This document shows positions 42,755 through 53,268 of a stretch of DNA of 64,000 nt, one piece after another (within the stretch, counting starts at the first letter, position 1; each line of letters starts with the position of its first letter). Position numbers and translations under genes: made by a program. This DNA comes from Eledone cirrhosa (lineage: Eukaryota; Mollusca; Cephalopoda; Octopoda; Eledonidae). The notes under the pieces are model-generated. The model was not told where the DNA came from and searched no databases. It saw nothing but the letters and a program-made list of their open reading frames with translations. The stretch covers positions 64,805,047 through 64,869,046 of the forward strand of contig OZ024744.1 in assembly GCA_964016885.1 (NCBI GenBank), in the 5' to 3' direction.

Positions 42755-43145
42755 ATATAAGTGTATGTATTTGCGTATGTCTCTCTGTGTATGTGTATAT
42801 GTACGTGTGTGTATGTGTGTATATATGTGTGTATGTGTGTGCATGTGTATACGTGTGTGCATGTGCATATGTGTGTGCGTGTGTATGTGTGTACATGTGT
42901 GTATGTGTGCACATGTGAGTGTGTATGTGTAGATATACGTGTATATGTGCATGTGTATGTGTGTGCTTGTGTATACGTGTGTGCATGTGCATATGTGTGT
43001 GCGTGTGTATGTGTGCACATGTGTGTATGTGTGCACATGTGAGTGTGTATGTGTAGATATACGTGTGTATGTGCGTGTGCATGTGTGTGTATCTGTGAGT
43101 GTGTGAGTGTGTGTGTGTAAGTGAGTGTGTTTGTGTATAATAGGC
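42755..43145. repeat. GT-rich block with a ~125-bp tandem duplication
   Basis: TGTGTATGTGTGCACATG-type sequence. GTGTATACGTGTGTGCATGT with the following ~110 bp (through GTGTAGATATACGTG) is present at about 42845 and 42970, so a roughly 125-bp unit was duplicated. Confidence 0.85.
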
Positions 43146-43449
43146 TGAATGTGTATACATACATTTCTGTACAGATATGTTTACACATATATATTACATG
43201 TGAAATAATTATTCATGTTTGAACACAGCATATATTTGTATATTCTATGGTAAACTTAAGGTAGATAGATATAAACTAGCCTTTACTGTAAAAAGTATAA
43301 AGTGTGAAGTGTGAACATTTTCAAACCTAAAAGAATATTCTTATGCTTGCGTTTTAGACCTAATTGTGTCCTCATTAGAGAATAACTGCCCCTATGTATC
43401 CACCTAAGGGGAAATATTGCTATAGTAATATTCATACTGTTATATAGAA

Positions 43450-43650
43450 TCTATATATAAATTTGAGTGACTTCCATCTGTCCATCTGTCCGTCGGTCAC
43501 ACAATGTGTGTGTGAGTGTGAATGTGTGAATGTAAGTGTGTGTAAAAGAAAGGAAGGGGATGGTGAAAAAACTATAGCAAAACAGTGGCTGGCGTTTCAT
43601 TTGCTATGCTGTGTGTGAGTGAATGTGTATATATATGTGAATGTGTAAAT
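43450..43650 (+). other. Possible Helitron left end
   Basis: A|TCTATATATAAATTTGAGTG at 43449-43450 resembles the candidate left end at 11505 (TCTATATATTAATTTC), followed by GT-rich sequence and GGAAGGGGATGGTG. No right end found. Weak. Confidence 0.25.
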
Positions 43651-43765
43651 GTATAAATATGTGTGTTTGTGTGAATATATGTCTGTGAGTGTGTATTTTT
43701 GTAAATGTGTCTGTGTTTGTGTGTTTATATTTATATATACTCATGCATATAAATGTATTCATATG

Positions 43766-43830
43766 CACATATACACATACTCACATATACACATACTCAC
43801 ATATACACATACTCACATATACACATTCGC
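43766..43830. repeat. 16-bp tandem repeat, four copies
   Basis: Unit ACATACTCACATATAC, four near-perfect copies. Confidence 0.93.
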
Positions 43831-43989
43831 ATCAGTGTGTTGAAAAGAATTCTAGTATAGAAAATACCTGAAATGGTCAGTCTAATTTGCATGACATGTA
43901 TTGTCTTGGTGACTTAAATGTATAAAATATATTCATGTTAAGACATTCTATGTTAGTGAAATGTGGGCAACGATGAAGAGAGAGGAACT

Positions 43990-44206
43990 ATGGTTTCTAA
44001 TATAGGCACAAGGCCAGCAATTTTGGGAGAGGGGAAAGTCGATTAAATCGATCCCCAGTGCATTACTGGTACTTTATTTTATCGACCTTGTAAGGATGAA
44101 AGGTAAAGTTAACCTGGGTGGGATTTGAACTCAGAATGTAAAGAGCCATAACTCTATGTTGCAAAGCATAACATCCGACCTTCTACTGATACTGCCAATC
44201 CAACTC
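43990..44206 (-). mobile_element. OK-type tRNA-SINE
   Basis: Complete minus copy, TGGTTTCTAATATAGGCACA to CTGCCAATCCAACTCC, with the optional GTCGATTAAATCGATCCC block. Confidence 0.93.
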
Positions 44207-44220
44207 CTAATAATAATAAT

Positions 44221-44354
44221 AATGGTTTCTACTATAGGCACAAGGCCAACAATTCTGAGGGAAGGGAAAGTCCATTAAATCAACCCCAGTACATTACTGG
44301 TACTTTATTTTATCAACCACCTAAGGATGAAAGGCCAAGTTAACCTCGGCAGGT
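44221..44354 (-). mobile_element. OK-type tRNA-SINE, head-truncated
   Basis: ATGGTTTCTACTATAGGCAC through AAGTTAACCTCGGCAGG; the tRNA-like head is missing. It lies 15 bp from the previous copy, across (AAT)n. Confidence 0.9.
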
Positions 44355-44470
44355 CTAACCAGTCAAGGTGATCAAGGTGATGTTAGAACACAGTACAAAT
44401 AAATTATTAAGCAATATAGACCTAGATGAGTGGTGGTTCTCAATTTCTTTTGCCCTAGACCCCACTTTAA

Positions 44471-44693
44471 CCTTTTAGCATTTAAACCGGCCATATCCGG
44501 CCAGAATTCTCTCACTTCTTTCTGTTCAAACCTGCCGTAACTGGCCACTGATACTGATGTTAAGGTATTGTTCTTAAAATAAATAACATCAAAATCTCAT
44601 AGATTCGATATTATGTGAGATAATTATGTGAGGTAAAGCCTTTACTGTGAAAATATAATAGTATATATATAGAGAAATGTAAATGTTAAAGGG
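44471..44693. mobile_element. TTAA MITE, CCCTTTAGCATTTA family
   Basis: TTAA on both sides (44467-44470, 44694-44697); ends CCTTTTAGCATTTAAACC and GTAAATGTTAAAGGG. Confidence 0.9.
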
Positions 44694-44876
44694 TTAAGAA
44701 AAAAAAAAAAAGGGGATGCTCTATCATTAGAAGAAAAAGATTACAGTTTTGAAAAAAGTTTTAATTAAATCATTTTGTTTTACTGCAGGTTTATTTATGA
44801 GTAAATGACAAAGGTGAAGTAAATCTGTGAACAAGAAGAGAGATTACAAATAACAATATACTGAACAAAATGTATA

Positions 44877-45242
44877 CAGTTGATCCCCACTATTCACAGG
44901 GGTTATGTTCCTAGATCACCTGTGATGAGTGAAAAACCGTGAATATTGAACGTGCATAAAAATGCCTATAAACGTCAAAATACGATGTAAAATATAATTA
45001 AATAAAAGGAGGGAGTGTCATATGTGGAGGGATGGCAAATACGGTATATTGTTATTAATAATTTAGCATAAAAAAAATATATATTGACGCAAAAAAAAGC
45101 AATTATAAAAAGCGTGGAAGATATTTACGATTCTGTGAATATGCAGTGGTTTCCACGAACAATTATTAGTTAGGTTGTAAGGAAAATTCTTGAATAACCA
45201 GGACTGCGTATGCCAGGACCTACGAATGTCAGGGGTACACTG
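44877..45242. mobile_element. pogo/Tigger-like MITE candidate
   Basis: Ends CAGTTGATCCCC and GGGGTACACTG are imperfect inverted repeats, each bordered by TA (44875-44876, 45243-45244). The left end continues CACTATTCACAGGGGTTATG TTCC-style, a wording familiar from pogo-type elements. No transposase inside the 366 bp. Confidence 0.6.
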
Positions 45243-45416
45243 TAATTCTGCTAAACCTATAGTTAGAACAAAAACACATTGGAACGTACCACAATTGTGT
45301 TACCAAATAACACCTTTCACACCAACATAAGTTCATTTTTTTTCAAACCAACATTTTAATTATTTTTTAAAACATTCTTATAGCTCACTAAAATATTTTT
45401 AAGCCCCACATCCCCC

Positions 45417-45430
45417 CCCCCCCCCCCCCA
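45417..45430. repeat. Poly-C run
   Basis: About 18 consecutive C bases around 45412-45429. Confidence 0.95.
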
Positions 45431-45456
45431 GTAAAATATTCTCATGTTCCACTTAA

Positions 45457-45697
45457 ACCCTTTTGTTACTATATTTCTAATGAGATACCCTGCCTGTAAT
45501 TTTCAAATAATTTTTTAAATAATCAAGAGTTTGGAGAAGCTTAGTAAAATGACTAAATTTCTTCTTATTAAGTAGGTGTTTGGAGCATAACTTAACAAAG
45601 GTTCTTACATGAAATTAGATAAATATATGCACTTTAAAACAAAGAGTTTTGTATTGTAGAACCAGAGTCAGTTTCAGGTGGTTGGATATCTAAGGGG
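45457..45697. mobile_element. Second TTAA MITE family (ACCCTTTTGTTAC), copy
   Basis: TTAA on both sides (45453-45456, 45698-45701). Contains AAGTAGGTGTTTGGAGCATA ACTTAACAAAGG-type interior and TAGAACCAGAGTCAGTTTC near the right end. Relatives: 49247-49438, 49780-50560, 62582-62814, and an end at 410-468. Confidence 0.75.
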
Positions 45698-45930
45698 TTA
45701 AGAATCACTGTTCTAGACAAATCCCTAAAGAGATACAATGGCAAGTGCTGGAATGCTTGATTTAGGTTGGTTGACCCGGGACTAAACAACAACTTCAGTC
45801 AATGAACCACTCTCTTCATGTAAACTAATAGAAACAAGTTATTAAAAAGATAACCGAAACTCTGCTGTTGTATTGGGTTTTTGGTGGTTTATGTAAAGGC
45901 TCCCTCATTGACTTTGTCTGTCAGCCTGTC

Positions 45931-45963
45931 ACTCTCTCTCTCTCTCTTCTGCTGACCTCTCCC

Positions 45964-46006
<43 letters not shown>
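45931..46006. repeat. (CT)n microsatellite
   Basis: CTCTCT tract with one interruption (CTGCTGACCTCTCCCCCTT). Confidence 0.95.
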
Positions 46007-46104
46007 ATTCTTGGTATGAAAGGGGGCTTGCAGGAGAAACATTCTCCAATGAATACATGGCAAATTGTCCACATATTCCTACTACATTTAACAAAATATA
46101 AGTG

Positions 46105-46165
46105 GTTTTCATACTGGTCTCATCATAAGCTTGTTGGAATATAACAATGAGACCAGTATGAAAAC
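46105..46165. repeat. Inverted repeat, 19-bp perfect arms
   Basis: GTTTTCATACTGGTCTCAT (46105-46123) and its exact reverse complement (46147-46165), with a 23-base loop. It directly precedes a SINE. Confidence 0.93.
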
Positions 46166-46167
46166 TG

Positions 46168-46344
46168 GCTGGTGGATTGGCAGAATCGGTAGAGCGTCAG
46201 ACCACAAGCTTAACGCCATAGATTAGCTATGCCTTTCATCCTTACAGGTTCGATAAAATAAAGTACCAGTAATGCGCTGGTATTGATTTAATTGACTTAC
46301 CCTTTCCTCCAAAGTTGTTGGCTTTTTGCCTAAATCAAGAAACC
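46168..46344 (+). mobile_element. OK-type tRNA-SINE
   Basis: GGCTGGTGGATTGGCAGAAT to TCAAGAAACC; part of the head-body junction is deleted (no B-box sentence between GCCATAGATTAGC and TATGCC). Confidence 0.9.
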
Positions 46345-46363
46345 ATTATTATACACACAAAGG

Positions 46364-46550
46364 GTGGTGGATTGGCAGTATCAGTAGAGGGTTGGACGCC
46401 ATTCTTTCCAGCATAGTTACGTCCCTTTACGGTCTGAGTTCAAATCCTGCCGAGGTTAACTTTGCCTTTCATCCTTACGGGGTCGATAAAATAAAGTACC
46501 AGTAATGCACTGGAATAATTGCTGGCTGGCCTTGTCCCAAAAGTAGAAAC
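46364..46550 (+). mobile_element. OK-type tRNA-SINE with 19-bp target-site duplication
   Basis: GGTGGTGGATTGGCAGTATC to AAAAGTAGAAACA. Flanked by ATTATTATACACACAAAGG on the left (46345-46363) and ATTATTATATACACAAAGG on the right (46551-46569). The left duplication includes the tail of the preceding SINE, so it inserted there second. Confidence 0.95.
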
Positions 46551-46651
46551 AATTATTATATACACAAAGGAAAACTCACACTGTATCGTCCTGTATTATC
46601 TTTAATGTTTCCTTAACGTGAGCCCTGTGTGGCTAATAAAGAAATCATTAT

Positions 46652-47036
46652 TATAAGCTTGCTGTGTGGGCTTCATTCCCGGACTTGCTAGCATGTTATG
46701 TCCTTGGACAAGACACTTCATTTCACATTGTTCCTTCAGTTCACTCAATCAAAACAAACGAGTACCAGCATCATCATCATCATCATCATCATCATCAACA
46801 GCAGCAGCAGCAACAGCAGAAGAGCAGCAGCAGAAAAGCAGCAGCAGAAGAAGAATAGCAGTAACAGAAGAGCAGCAGCAGAAGCAGCAGTGGTAGCAGT
46901 TGCAGCAGCAACAGCAGCTGGTGGAGGTTGACCTTACAGGGAGCCCTAGCATCCTGTCTAAGAGAAGGTCATGTACTCTCAGTTTTTTAACACCTCATAA
47001 AACCAGAATAGCCATTCTGACCTGATGAGCCACTAG
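46652..47036 (+). mobile_element. OR2-like SINE with an internal trinucleotide expansion
   Basis: CAAGACACTTCATTTCACAT, GAGTACCAGCATCATCATC, then (ATC)n and (AGC)n (46767-46912), then GGTGGAGGTTGACC and ACTCTCAGTTTTTTAACACC. The microsatellite grew within the conserved GAGTACCAGCA segment. The head is only partly recognisable. Confidence 0.7.
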
Positions 47037-47174
47037 ACAAACTTCAACTTTTGTTGTTGTTTTTTTAAACAGAGAAATAAATGTATGAATATTGTAGAGC
47101 TAATCAGAAAGACTATCATTTACAAAGGCCTATATAATTGGCTTTGTATTTTCATGGAACATTCCAGCTACTAT

Positions 47175-47357
47175 TTAGGTGGATTGGCAGTATCGGTAGA
47201 GGGTCTGACGCCATGCTTTGCAGCAAAGAGTTACACCTCTTTATGGTCTGAGTTCAAATCCCGCCGAGATTAACTCCTTACAGAGGGGTAGATAAAATAA
47301 AGTACCAGTAATACACTGGGGTAATTGCTGGCCTTGTGCCTAAAGTAGAAACAATTA
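47175..47357 (+). mobile_element. OK-type tRNA-SINE
   Basis: AGGTGGATTGGCAGTATCGG to AAGTAGAAACAATTATT, near consensus apart from a short deletion after GAGATTAAC. Confidence 0.93.
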
Positions 47358-47494
47358 TTATTTTTATTGTTTTTCCTTTTCCTTCATTATTGTTTCTGAT
47401 ATAAACCGAGTGTCTTCCTGACACCTAGGGCAAATACATTCACTGTATACATTGGTAAGCCAGTTAATACATGACATTGCATATAATTTACAGC

Positions 47495-47605
47495 TTATCA
47501 TTCTTACAGAGGGATAGCATTCTTACAGAGATAGTGCTCTACTCACATGCACACATCCACAGAAGGAGGGATACCATTCTCACAGAGATAGTGCTCTTCT
47601 CAACA
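47495..47605. repeat. ~60-bp tandem duplication
   Basis: CATTCTTACAGAGATAGTGC TCTACTC and CATTCTCACAGAGATAGTGC TCTTCTC, each preceded by GAGGGATA(G/C), about 57-60 bases apart. Confidence 0.75.
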
Positions 47606-47770
47606 CGTGTGCAGTACCAGTCAAAACAATATTTTGCACCTCTTGCAGAGAGAGTAAAACAGGAATCATTTGCAAATACTGTTTGTTCCTTTCTTGACCA
47701 CAATCACTGGTATTGCAACGGCCTTGAGGTGCCACATTTTGTCGATTCCAATAAGCAGATCTTTATATTT

Positions 47771-48315
47771 TCATAGCTTGTCAAATTCTTTTGCTGCGAT
47801 ATTGTGATCACAGGAGATGCTCATATCTATCAATAAACAGACCTTGCTATGTTGGTCTTTTACAATGATATCTGGTCTATTTGCTTTTATGGTCCAGTCA
47901 GTATGTACAGGAAAGTCCCAAAGAATTGTTACTTTTTCTCCTTCAATTACAGCCTCAGGGTGATGATTGTACCACTTGTCAGCAGCTTTGATTTCATGAT
48001 GCCGACATATTACCCAGTGTAGATATTGGCCAACTCTGTTATGCCTATAATTGTACTCTACTGGGGGTAAAACTTTACATCCTGAGACTAGGTGGTCCAC
48101 TGTTTCAGCCTCAACATTGCAGAATCGGCACTTTGGATTTACTCCATTTCTCATCACATTGGCCTGCTAATTCCAAGTCAGTAAGCTTGGAACTAGGGCA
48201 GCTAAGATGAAGCCTTCACTCTCTGCTTTTAGCCCTGAGCTACGTAGCCACTGATAGGTGGTGTACTTTTGGTCAACATCAGCTTGTTTGCTACGGGACA
48301 CATATTTGCTCACGG
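47771..48315 (-). pseudogene. LINE 3' domain: CCHC finger plus restriction-like nuclease (R4/Dong-like)
   Basis: Minus strand, two frames joined near 48170: SKQADVDQKYTTYQWLRSSG LKAESEGFILAALVP-type block (48300-48175), then NPKCRFCNVEAETVDHLVSG C (CxxC...HxxxxC finger), QYLHWVICRHHEIKAADKWY, VTILWDFPVHTDWTIKANRP DIIV and CLLIDMSIS. A zinc finger followed by an RPDIVV...LIDMS nuclease signature is the C-terminal plan of LINEs with restriction-like endonucleases. The RT is absent; the upstream side is replaced by a plus-strand SINE at 48309. Confidence 0.75.
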
Positions 48316-48455
48316 ATTGGCAGTATCGGTAGAGTGTCAGGACATCAAGCTTTGCAGCATGGAGTTGTGGCCCTTTATGATATGAGTTCAAATCCCGCTG
48401 AGGTTAACTTGCCCCTCCCCCCAAATTGATGGCCTTGTGCCTATACAAGAAACAA
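48309..48455 (+). mobile_element. OK-type tRNA-SINE, internal deletion
   Basis: CACGGATTGGCAGTATCGGT to CAAGAAACAATTATT; the AATAAAGTACCAGTA body is missing between GAGGTTAACTT and CCCCTCCCC. Confidence 0.88.
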
Positions 48456-48502
48456 TTATTATTATTATTATTATCATTATTATTATTGTTATTGTTATTG
48501 TT

Positions 48503-48538
<36 letters not shown>

Positions 48539-48776
48539 GGAGGGTTGGACATGCTTTCCAGCATAGTTATGTTCCTTTACGATCTGAGTTCAAATCCCGC
48601 TGAGGTTAACTTTGCCTTACATCATTACGTGGACGATAAAATAAAGTATCAGTAATGCACTAGGGTCGATTTAATCGAATTTCCCCTCCCCCCAAATTAC
48701 TGGCCTTGTACCTAAATAAGAAACCATTATTATCATCATTATTATCATTATTGTTATTATTATTGTTGTTATTATT

Positions 48777-48814
<38 letters not shown>

Positions 48815-48830
48815 CGTTATTATAAATAGT
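48456..48830. repeat. (ATT)n / (GTT)n microsatellites around a SINE
   Basis: Two trinucleotide tracts, 48456-48539 and 48732-48828, on each side of a partial plus-strand OK-type SINE (48540-48731, GGGTTGGACATGCTTTCCAG to CCTAAATAAGAAACC). The tracts look like expanded SINE tails. Confidence 0.9.
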
Positions 48831-48914
48831 TTATTTAGTTTCCTCCTTCATTCTTGTTGTTTAGTAATTGTTATGAAAATTAGACAGGTCATTAAATACA
48901 TACACTTAGGTTCG

Positions 48915-49060
48915 CTGTTATTATCTGTGTGTATGTGTGCGTGTGCGTGTGTGTGCATACATGTGTAGGCGTCACAATACATACATAAATACATACATAT
49001 ATACTTACACACACAGACACACACATAATACATGCACATGCACACATACATACATACATG
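48915..49060. repeat. GT/CA microsatellite block
   Basis: GTGTGTATGTGTGCGTGTGC on the left, CACACACAGACACACACATA on the right. Confidence 0.9.
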
Positions 49061-49246
49061 GCATGTAATACAGTCACGTTGGCATAAAGAACTATTTATT
49101 CTTTTGTATAATGAATACTATCCCCTACAACGTTTGCCATAAATACAACAAGCCTGGTAAAAAAAATGTGGTTTTCTTCTTTGGATAAATGCAAAGGAGT
49201 GTTGTTTTTTTTGTTTTCTTTTAGAAATAATAATAGCAGTAATTAA

Positions 49247-49438
49247 CCTTTTCATTACAATATGTCTCATGAAAGATACTGCCTATATTTTCAAGAATTT
49301 GGAAGGATTTATTTATCTAAATAGTTTTCTCATTATTAAGTTGGTGTTTGGAGCATAACTTAACAAAAGCTCTTATGATGGAAAGTTTTAGTCAAACATT
49401 TATATCATAGAACCAGAGACTGTTTGGTATGAAAATGG
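49247..49438. mobile_element. Second TTAA MITE family, copy
   Basis: TTAA on both sides (49243-49246, 49439-49442); ends CCTTTTCATTAC and TATGAAAATGG, interior AAGTTGGTGTTTGGAGCATA. Confidence 0.8.
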
Positions 49439-49639
49439 TTAAATAACCTTTACTATGGAATGGAATGAAATCGAAAACATAATTGAAATTTTTAGTATAA
49501 TGAAACAAGTTTGTGTGTTTCACTTTAAAAAGCCTTAACTATGGCAGGGAAATTATGAAATAATCGATATATTTAACAATATGAAACAGTTTTATAAAAA
49601 TATATAAATTTATGCAACAAAATAGAAATAGGAATATAT

Positions 49640-49725
49640 ATAAACTTTGATAACTTTGATAGGTTTCGGCCAGCATTGGTCCAGGCCATGTCTAACTTAA
49701 TAGCACCACCTGGCAGAATATATAA
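49640..49725 (-). other. Possible PLE end with degraded hammerhead-like core
   Basis: Minus strand reads CTGGACCAATGCTGGCCGAAACC, given here as two parts: CTGGACCAATGC and TGGCCGAAACC. The layout core-stem-GGCC-GAAAC resembles the other motifs, but the CTGANGA core is lost. Confidence 0.3.
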
Positions 49726-49779
49726 AGCATGGAATTTCCACCAGTCTCAGTATATATTTTTTGTTATTATTTCATTAGT

Positions 49780-50560
49780 TTCAGGAGATAATTCTGGCAA
49801 TGTTTCAGTATTATCCTGAATTTGGAGGGATTTAGTAACATGACTAACTTTCTCATTATTAACCCTTTAGCATTTAAACTGGCTGTATCTGGCCAGAATT
49901 CTCTCACTTCTTTCTGTTCAAACTGGCTCTAACTGACTGCTCATACTGATGTTAAGGTATTGTTCTCAAAATAAATAATATCAAAATCTCATAGATGTGA
50001 GATAATTATGTGAGGTAAAGTGTTTACCATGAAAATATAATAGTAAATATAGCGTAGTGTAAATGTTAAAGGGTTGAGTTGGCATTTGAAACATAACTTA
50101 ACAAAGGTTGTTACATAGAATTATGATAAATGAAGGGTTTTAGATAAATATAAACACTTCAACCTTTTTATTACCATATTCCTAACGAAAGATACTGCTT
50201 ATCATCTATAAATAATCAAGAATTTGGAAGGATTTAGCAACAGGACTAACTTTCTCATTATTAAGTTGGTGTTTGGAACATAACTCAACAATGATAGAGG
50301 AAGGGTTTTAGATAAACCTTAATATTTTGATCTTTTATTACCATATTTCTAATGATTTTCAAACAATTAAGAATTTGGAGGGATTTAGTAACTTAACTAA
50401 CTTTCCTGTTATTAAGTTGGTGTTTTGAACAAAACTTAAAAAAGGTTCTCGCATAAAATTATGACAGAGGAAGGGTTTTAGATAAATATAACCACTGTTT
50501 AAACAAACATTTTATATTGTAAAACCAGGGCAGTTTCAAGCAGTTTGGTGTCAAAAGAGA
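49780..50560. repeat. Three tandem partial copies of the second MITE family, one split by a TTAA MITE
   Basis: AATTTGGAGGGATTTAGTAA, (T/G)ACTAACTTTCTCATTATT AAGTTGG-type and GGAAGGGTTTTAGATAAA words recur at about 49820-50155, 50205-50315 and 50365-50485, a unit of roughly 150-190 bp. The first is interrupted by the MITE at 49863-50073. Confidence 0.8.
49863..50073. mobile_element. TTAA MITE inserted in the tandem repeat
   Basis: Begins CCCTTTAGCATTTAAACTGG after TTAA (49859-49862) and ends GTAAATGTTAAAGGG before TTGA. The sister repeats at 50263 and 50410 show the uninterrupted ATTATTAAGTTGG site. Confidence 0.93.
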
Positions 50561-50611
50561 TAAGCAGCAAAATTAAACTGATTACATAGCACAAGAGGAC
50601 ATAATAAAGAC

Positions 50612-50916
50612 CCCTTCGATCATGAATGACCATGAGATTTGTACCTAGAAAGTTCCCCTCCAAGGCACAAGTCTAGGAAAGGTTGTTTGTGGAAGACCAG
50701 CAGTTGCCCATGCATACCAGTCACCCCTCTCTATGTTACCAATGTTGTCCAAGAGAAAGGCTATGGCCGATACAGCTTGGCACCAGTGACGATGCAACTC
50801 ATTTCTATAGCTGAGTGAACTGGAGCAACATGAAATAAAGTGTTGTCCAAGAATCGAACTCACAACCTCCCAATCTTAAGCCCAACACCCTAACCACTAA
50901 GCCATGCACCTTGACA
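50612..50916 (-). mobile_element. tRNA-derived SINE, OR2-like, minus strand
   Basis: Minus strand: GTGCATGGCTTAGTGGTTAG (A box), GTGAGTTCGATTCTTGG (B box), CACTTTATTTCATGTTGCTC, GCTATAGAAATGAGTTGCAT, and a 3' part ending in GAAAGTTCCCCTCC-type sequence's complement near 50650. The tRNA-like head is well preserved but is followed by SINE body. Confidence 0.8.
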
Positions 50917-51171
50917 AAAGACATAGTACTACATTTACTATGGCATGACAAGAAGCCAAGTCTTAGCTATCACATATTGCAAAAACTACCAAGAAAAATT
51001 TCAATAGACTTATAAATTGAGTCAAGATCTGTATTCATTTTTACAAAAAGGCTAGGTTACATGAAAACAATGGAAAACTACAGGGATGTGAAATAATCGA
51101 TCTACTTGAAATTCACTGTAAATTAAGTGACATGTTTGTTGAGAAGATAAAAAATGAAATATGATGCTGAC

Positions 51172-51347
51172 CTGTCAACTCTCCCTGTCCTGTTCAACGG
51201 GGAGATGTCTTCTCTTGTGAAAATGGGTATAGCTTTCATTATGTAAAGTCTCCCCATTTTGCCTCATTTCTCTCCATTTTGGGGCACTTTTTTTACATGG
51301 TACTCCCCGTTTGCTTGGAAAGGCATCATCAGAGGTTGGCAGGTCTA
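51172..51347. mobile_element. AGACCTG-family TIR element, uninterrupted copy
   Basis: GACCTGTCAACTCTCCCTGT on the left, GAGGTTGGCAGGTCTAG on the right, interior AACGGGGAGATGTCTTCTCT, CCATTTTGGGGCACTTTT and ACTCCCCGTTTG. Reverse-oriented relative of 4343-4618. About 175 bp, no coding capacity. Confidence 0.75.
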
Positions 51348-52077
51348 GTGATGCCTTTCCAAGCAAAAACAGTCACCAAAAATTCACATAAGAAAATTTA
51401 AGGAAAAAAAAACGAAAATGAAATATGGTTATTGTAAAATCTATAACAACACCATTACCAACACCACCACCAACAACAACAACACCATTACTGCCACCTC
51501 AGAGAAACTGCCTCCATTACACAGACATGCAATGCAATGTCCACATATAGAAATGAGTGAAGAATACAAGACACTCAAAGTACGGCTCATTTCAAGATTT
51601 CAGCAGTACTTCATCACCTACATCAACAAAGCACTACATGAAAGAATGATTCTGGCAAGAGTTGATTGAAAACCTACTAACTTTATATTATATTGGATTG
51701 ATCAAGTTGCCAACGTATACCTGACACAAATTGAAGAATCTCCCAGCCTTTGGACATTGAATGTTTTACTATCTTGTGTTATAGGAATCATTCGCCAAAC
51801 AGATGAAAATAACAGAGATCAATGCAAATGATAACACAAAACCAAAATGGATTACCACTTCCCAAAAAAACATCAACAGGATCAGGAAAAATATCAGAAA
51901 GTTGGATATTATTATCAGATGCATAAATGAATAATGATTTCACAAACCACCAGCTGTTGCTTTATGATTCACTATCTAAAATGTATGGATATTTTTGATA
52001 GTGAACTAATGGCAAACTAATGCAGATCTTATAGCTCTTGTATCTTGGTTATAGATTTTCATTTATACCTATTATAA
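51348..52077. other. Unassigned, weak ORF
   Basis: 51418-51669 reads MSEEYKTLKVRLISRFQQYF near its end, a wording reminiscent of gag-like proteins, but the stretch is short and followed by unrelated AT-rich sequence. I do not assign a function. Confidence 0.25.
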
Positions 52078-52600
52078 TAGGTGCATGGCTTAGTGGTTAA
52101 GGTGTTGGACTTATCATCATAATGTTGTGGGTTCAATTCCTGGACCAGGTGGCCTGTTGTGTTCTTGTGCAAAGCACTTCATTTCATATTATTCCTGTAT
52201 ACTCAGCTAAAAATAAACACCACCAGTAGCTGGTGGTTGACCCTGCAATGGACTGGTGTCCCGTTTAACCCTTTACCATTTACATTATTCTATATTTACT
52301 ATTATATTTTCATGGTAAAGGCTTTACTTCACATAATTATTTCAAATAATTTTAAATCTATGAGATTTTGATATTATTTATTTTGAGAACAATACCTTAA
52401 CATAAGTATGAGTGGCTGGTTACGGCCAGTTTGAACAGAAAGAGGTGAGAGAATTCTGGTTGGATATGACTGGTTTAAATGCTAAAGGGTTAAGGAGGAC
52501 TTTTGTACTCTCAGTTACTTAATGCTGATGAAAAATGAACCCAGAGATAATCACTGGCCTGATGAACATGACGGACTGCGACAGACTTTAACATTAACTT
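52078..52600 (+). mobile_element. OR2-like tRNA-SINE split by a TTAA MITE
   Basis: Head: GTGCATGGCTTAGTGGTTAA (A box) and GGTTCAATTCC (B box); body CAAAGCACTTCATTTCATAT and GCAATGGACTGGTGTCCCG. After the MITE (52269-52489) it resumes GGAGGACTTTTGTACTCTCA and ACTTAATGCTGATG, as in the uninterrupted copy at 1580-1620. Confidence 0.88.
52269..52489. mobile_element. TTAA MITE nested in the OR2-like SINE
   Basis: Starts CCCTTTACCATTTACATTAT after TTAA (52265-52268), ends TTTAAATGCTAAAGGG before TTAA (52490-52493). Confidence 0.93.
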
Positions 52601-53268
52601 TTTAATTATAGGTGCACCAGGCTATGTAACAACATATTTGTAGTCAACTAAGACCATGAATTGCCTTGAACATAAATGCATCCAGATTAAATCAAAGGCA
52701 ACCATGAACTTAAGCAACCATAAACAATGCCCCTGCAATCAACCCCAAACACAAGAATCATACTGCTTAAGAAAGAGATAAATCATGTACTTAATTCTAA
52801 CTATGTCACCACCTCCCAGTAAACCAACCAGTGACCTGCACCAATTACTGGTATGGAGATGACAAACATGATCAGACTACAGCCATCATATCACATAGTT
52901 TCTATATAATAGTTATCTGCAGTGACTTTGACCCCATATGTAATTGGCATGGAGCTTACACAACCGGTGCTACTCTTAGGAACTGCCACTAACCCAAACC
53001 CCTTACAAACCTCACATGGAACAGCAAGGCACATATCTCTAACTCTATGGCTCAACTGCCAGAACCTAAAATAACTCACCTCAGTTGATACTCTACAACA
53101 AGGGTTCCCAACCTTTTTTTATGTCATCGGCATAGCAAATATTGCTCACCTGTATAGCAAATATTCAAAAACATACCAAAGTTGTTTGGTAAAAGTTTGT
53201 TACTGGTTCTTTATTCCCATTTATACAAGTTATTTGCTTATCTCCTTTGAACATTGTTTTTCAGGTTT
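52601..53268. other. No recognised feature
   Basis: Moderate GC, no ORF with recognisable content and no matched repeat. Confidence 0.45.

Noticed and set aside
42192..43160. 322- and 238-residue open frames rich in T, H, V and G
   Set aside because: Translations of CCA and GT microsatellites; composition artefact on both strands.
51418..51669. gag-like LTR retrotransposon protein
   Set aside because: Only a short EEYKTLKVRLISRF wording is suggestive; no protease, RT or LTRs nearby.
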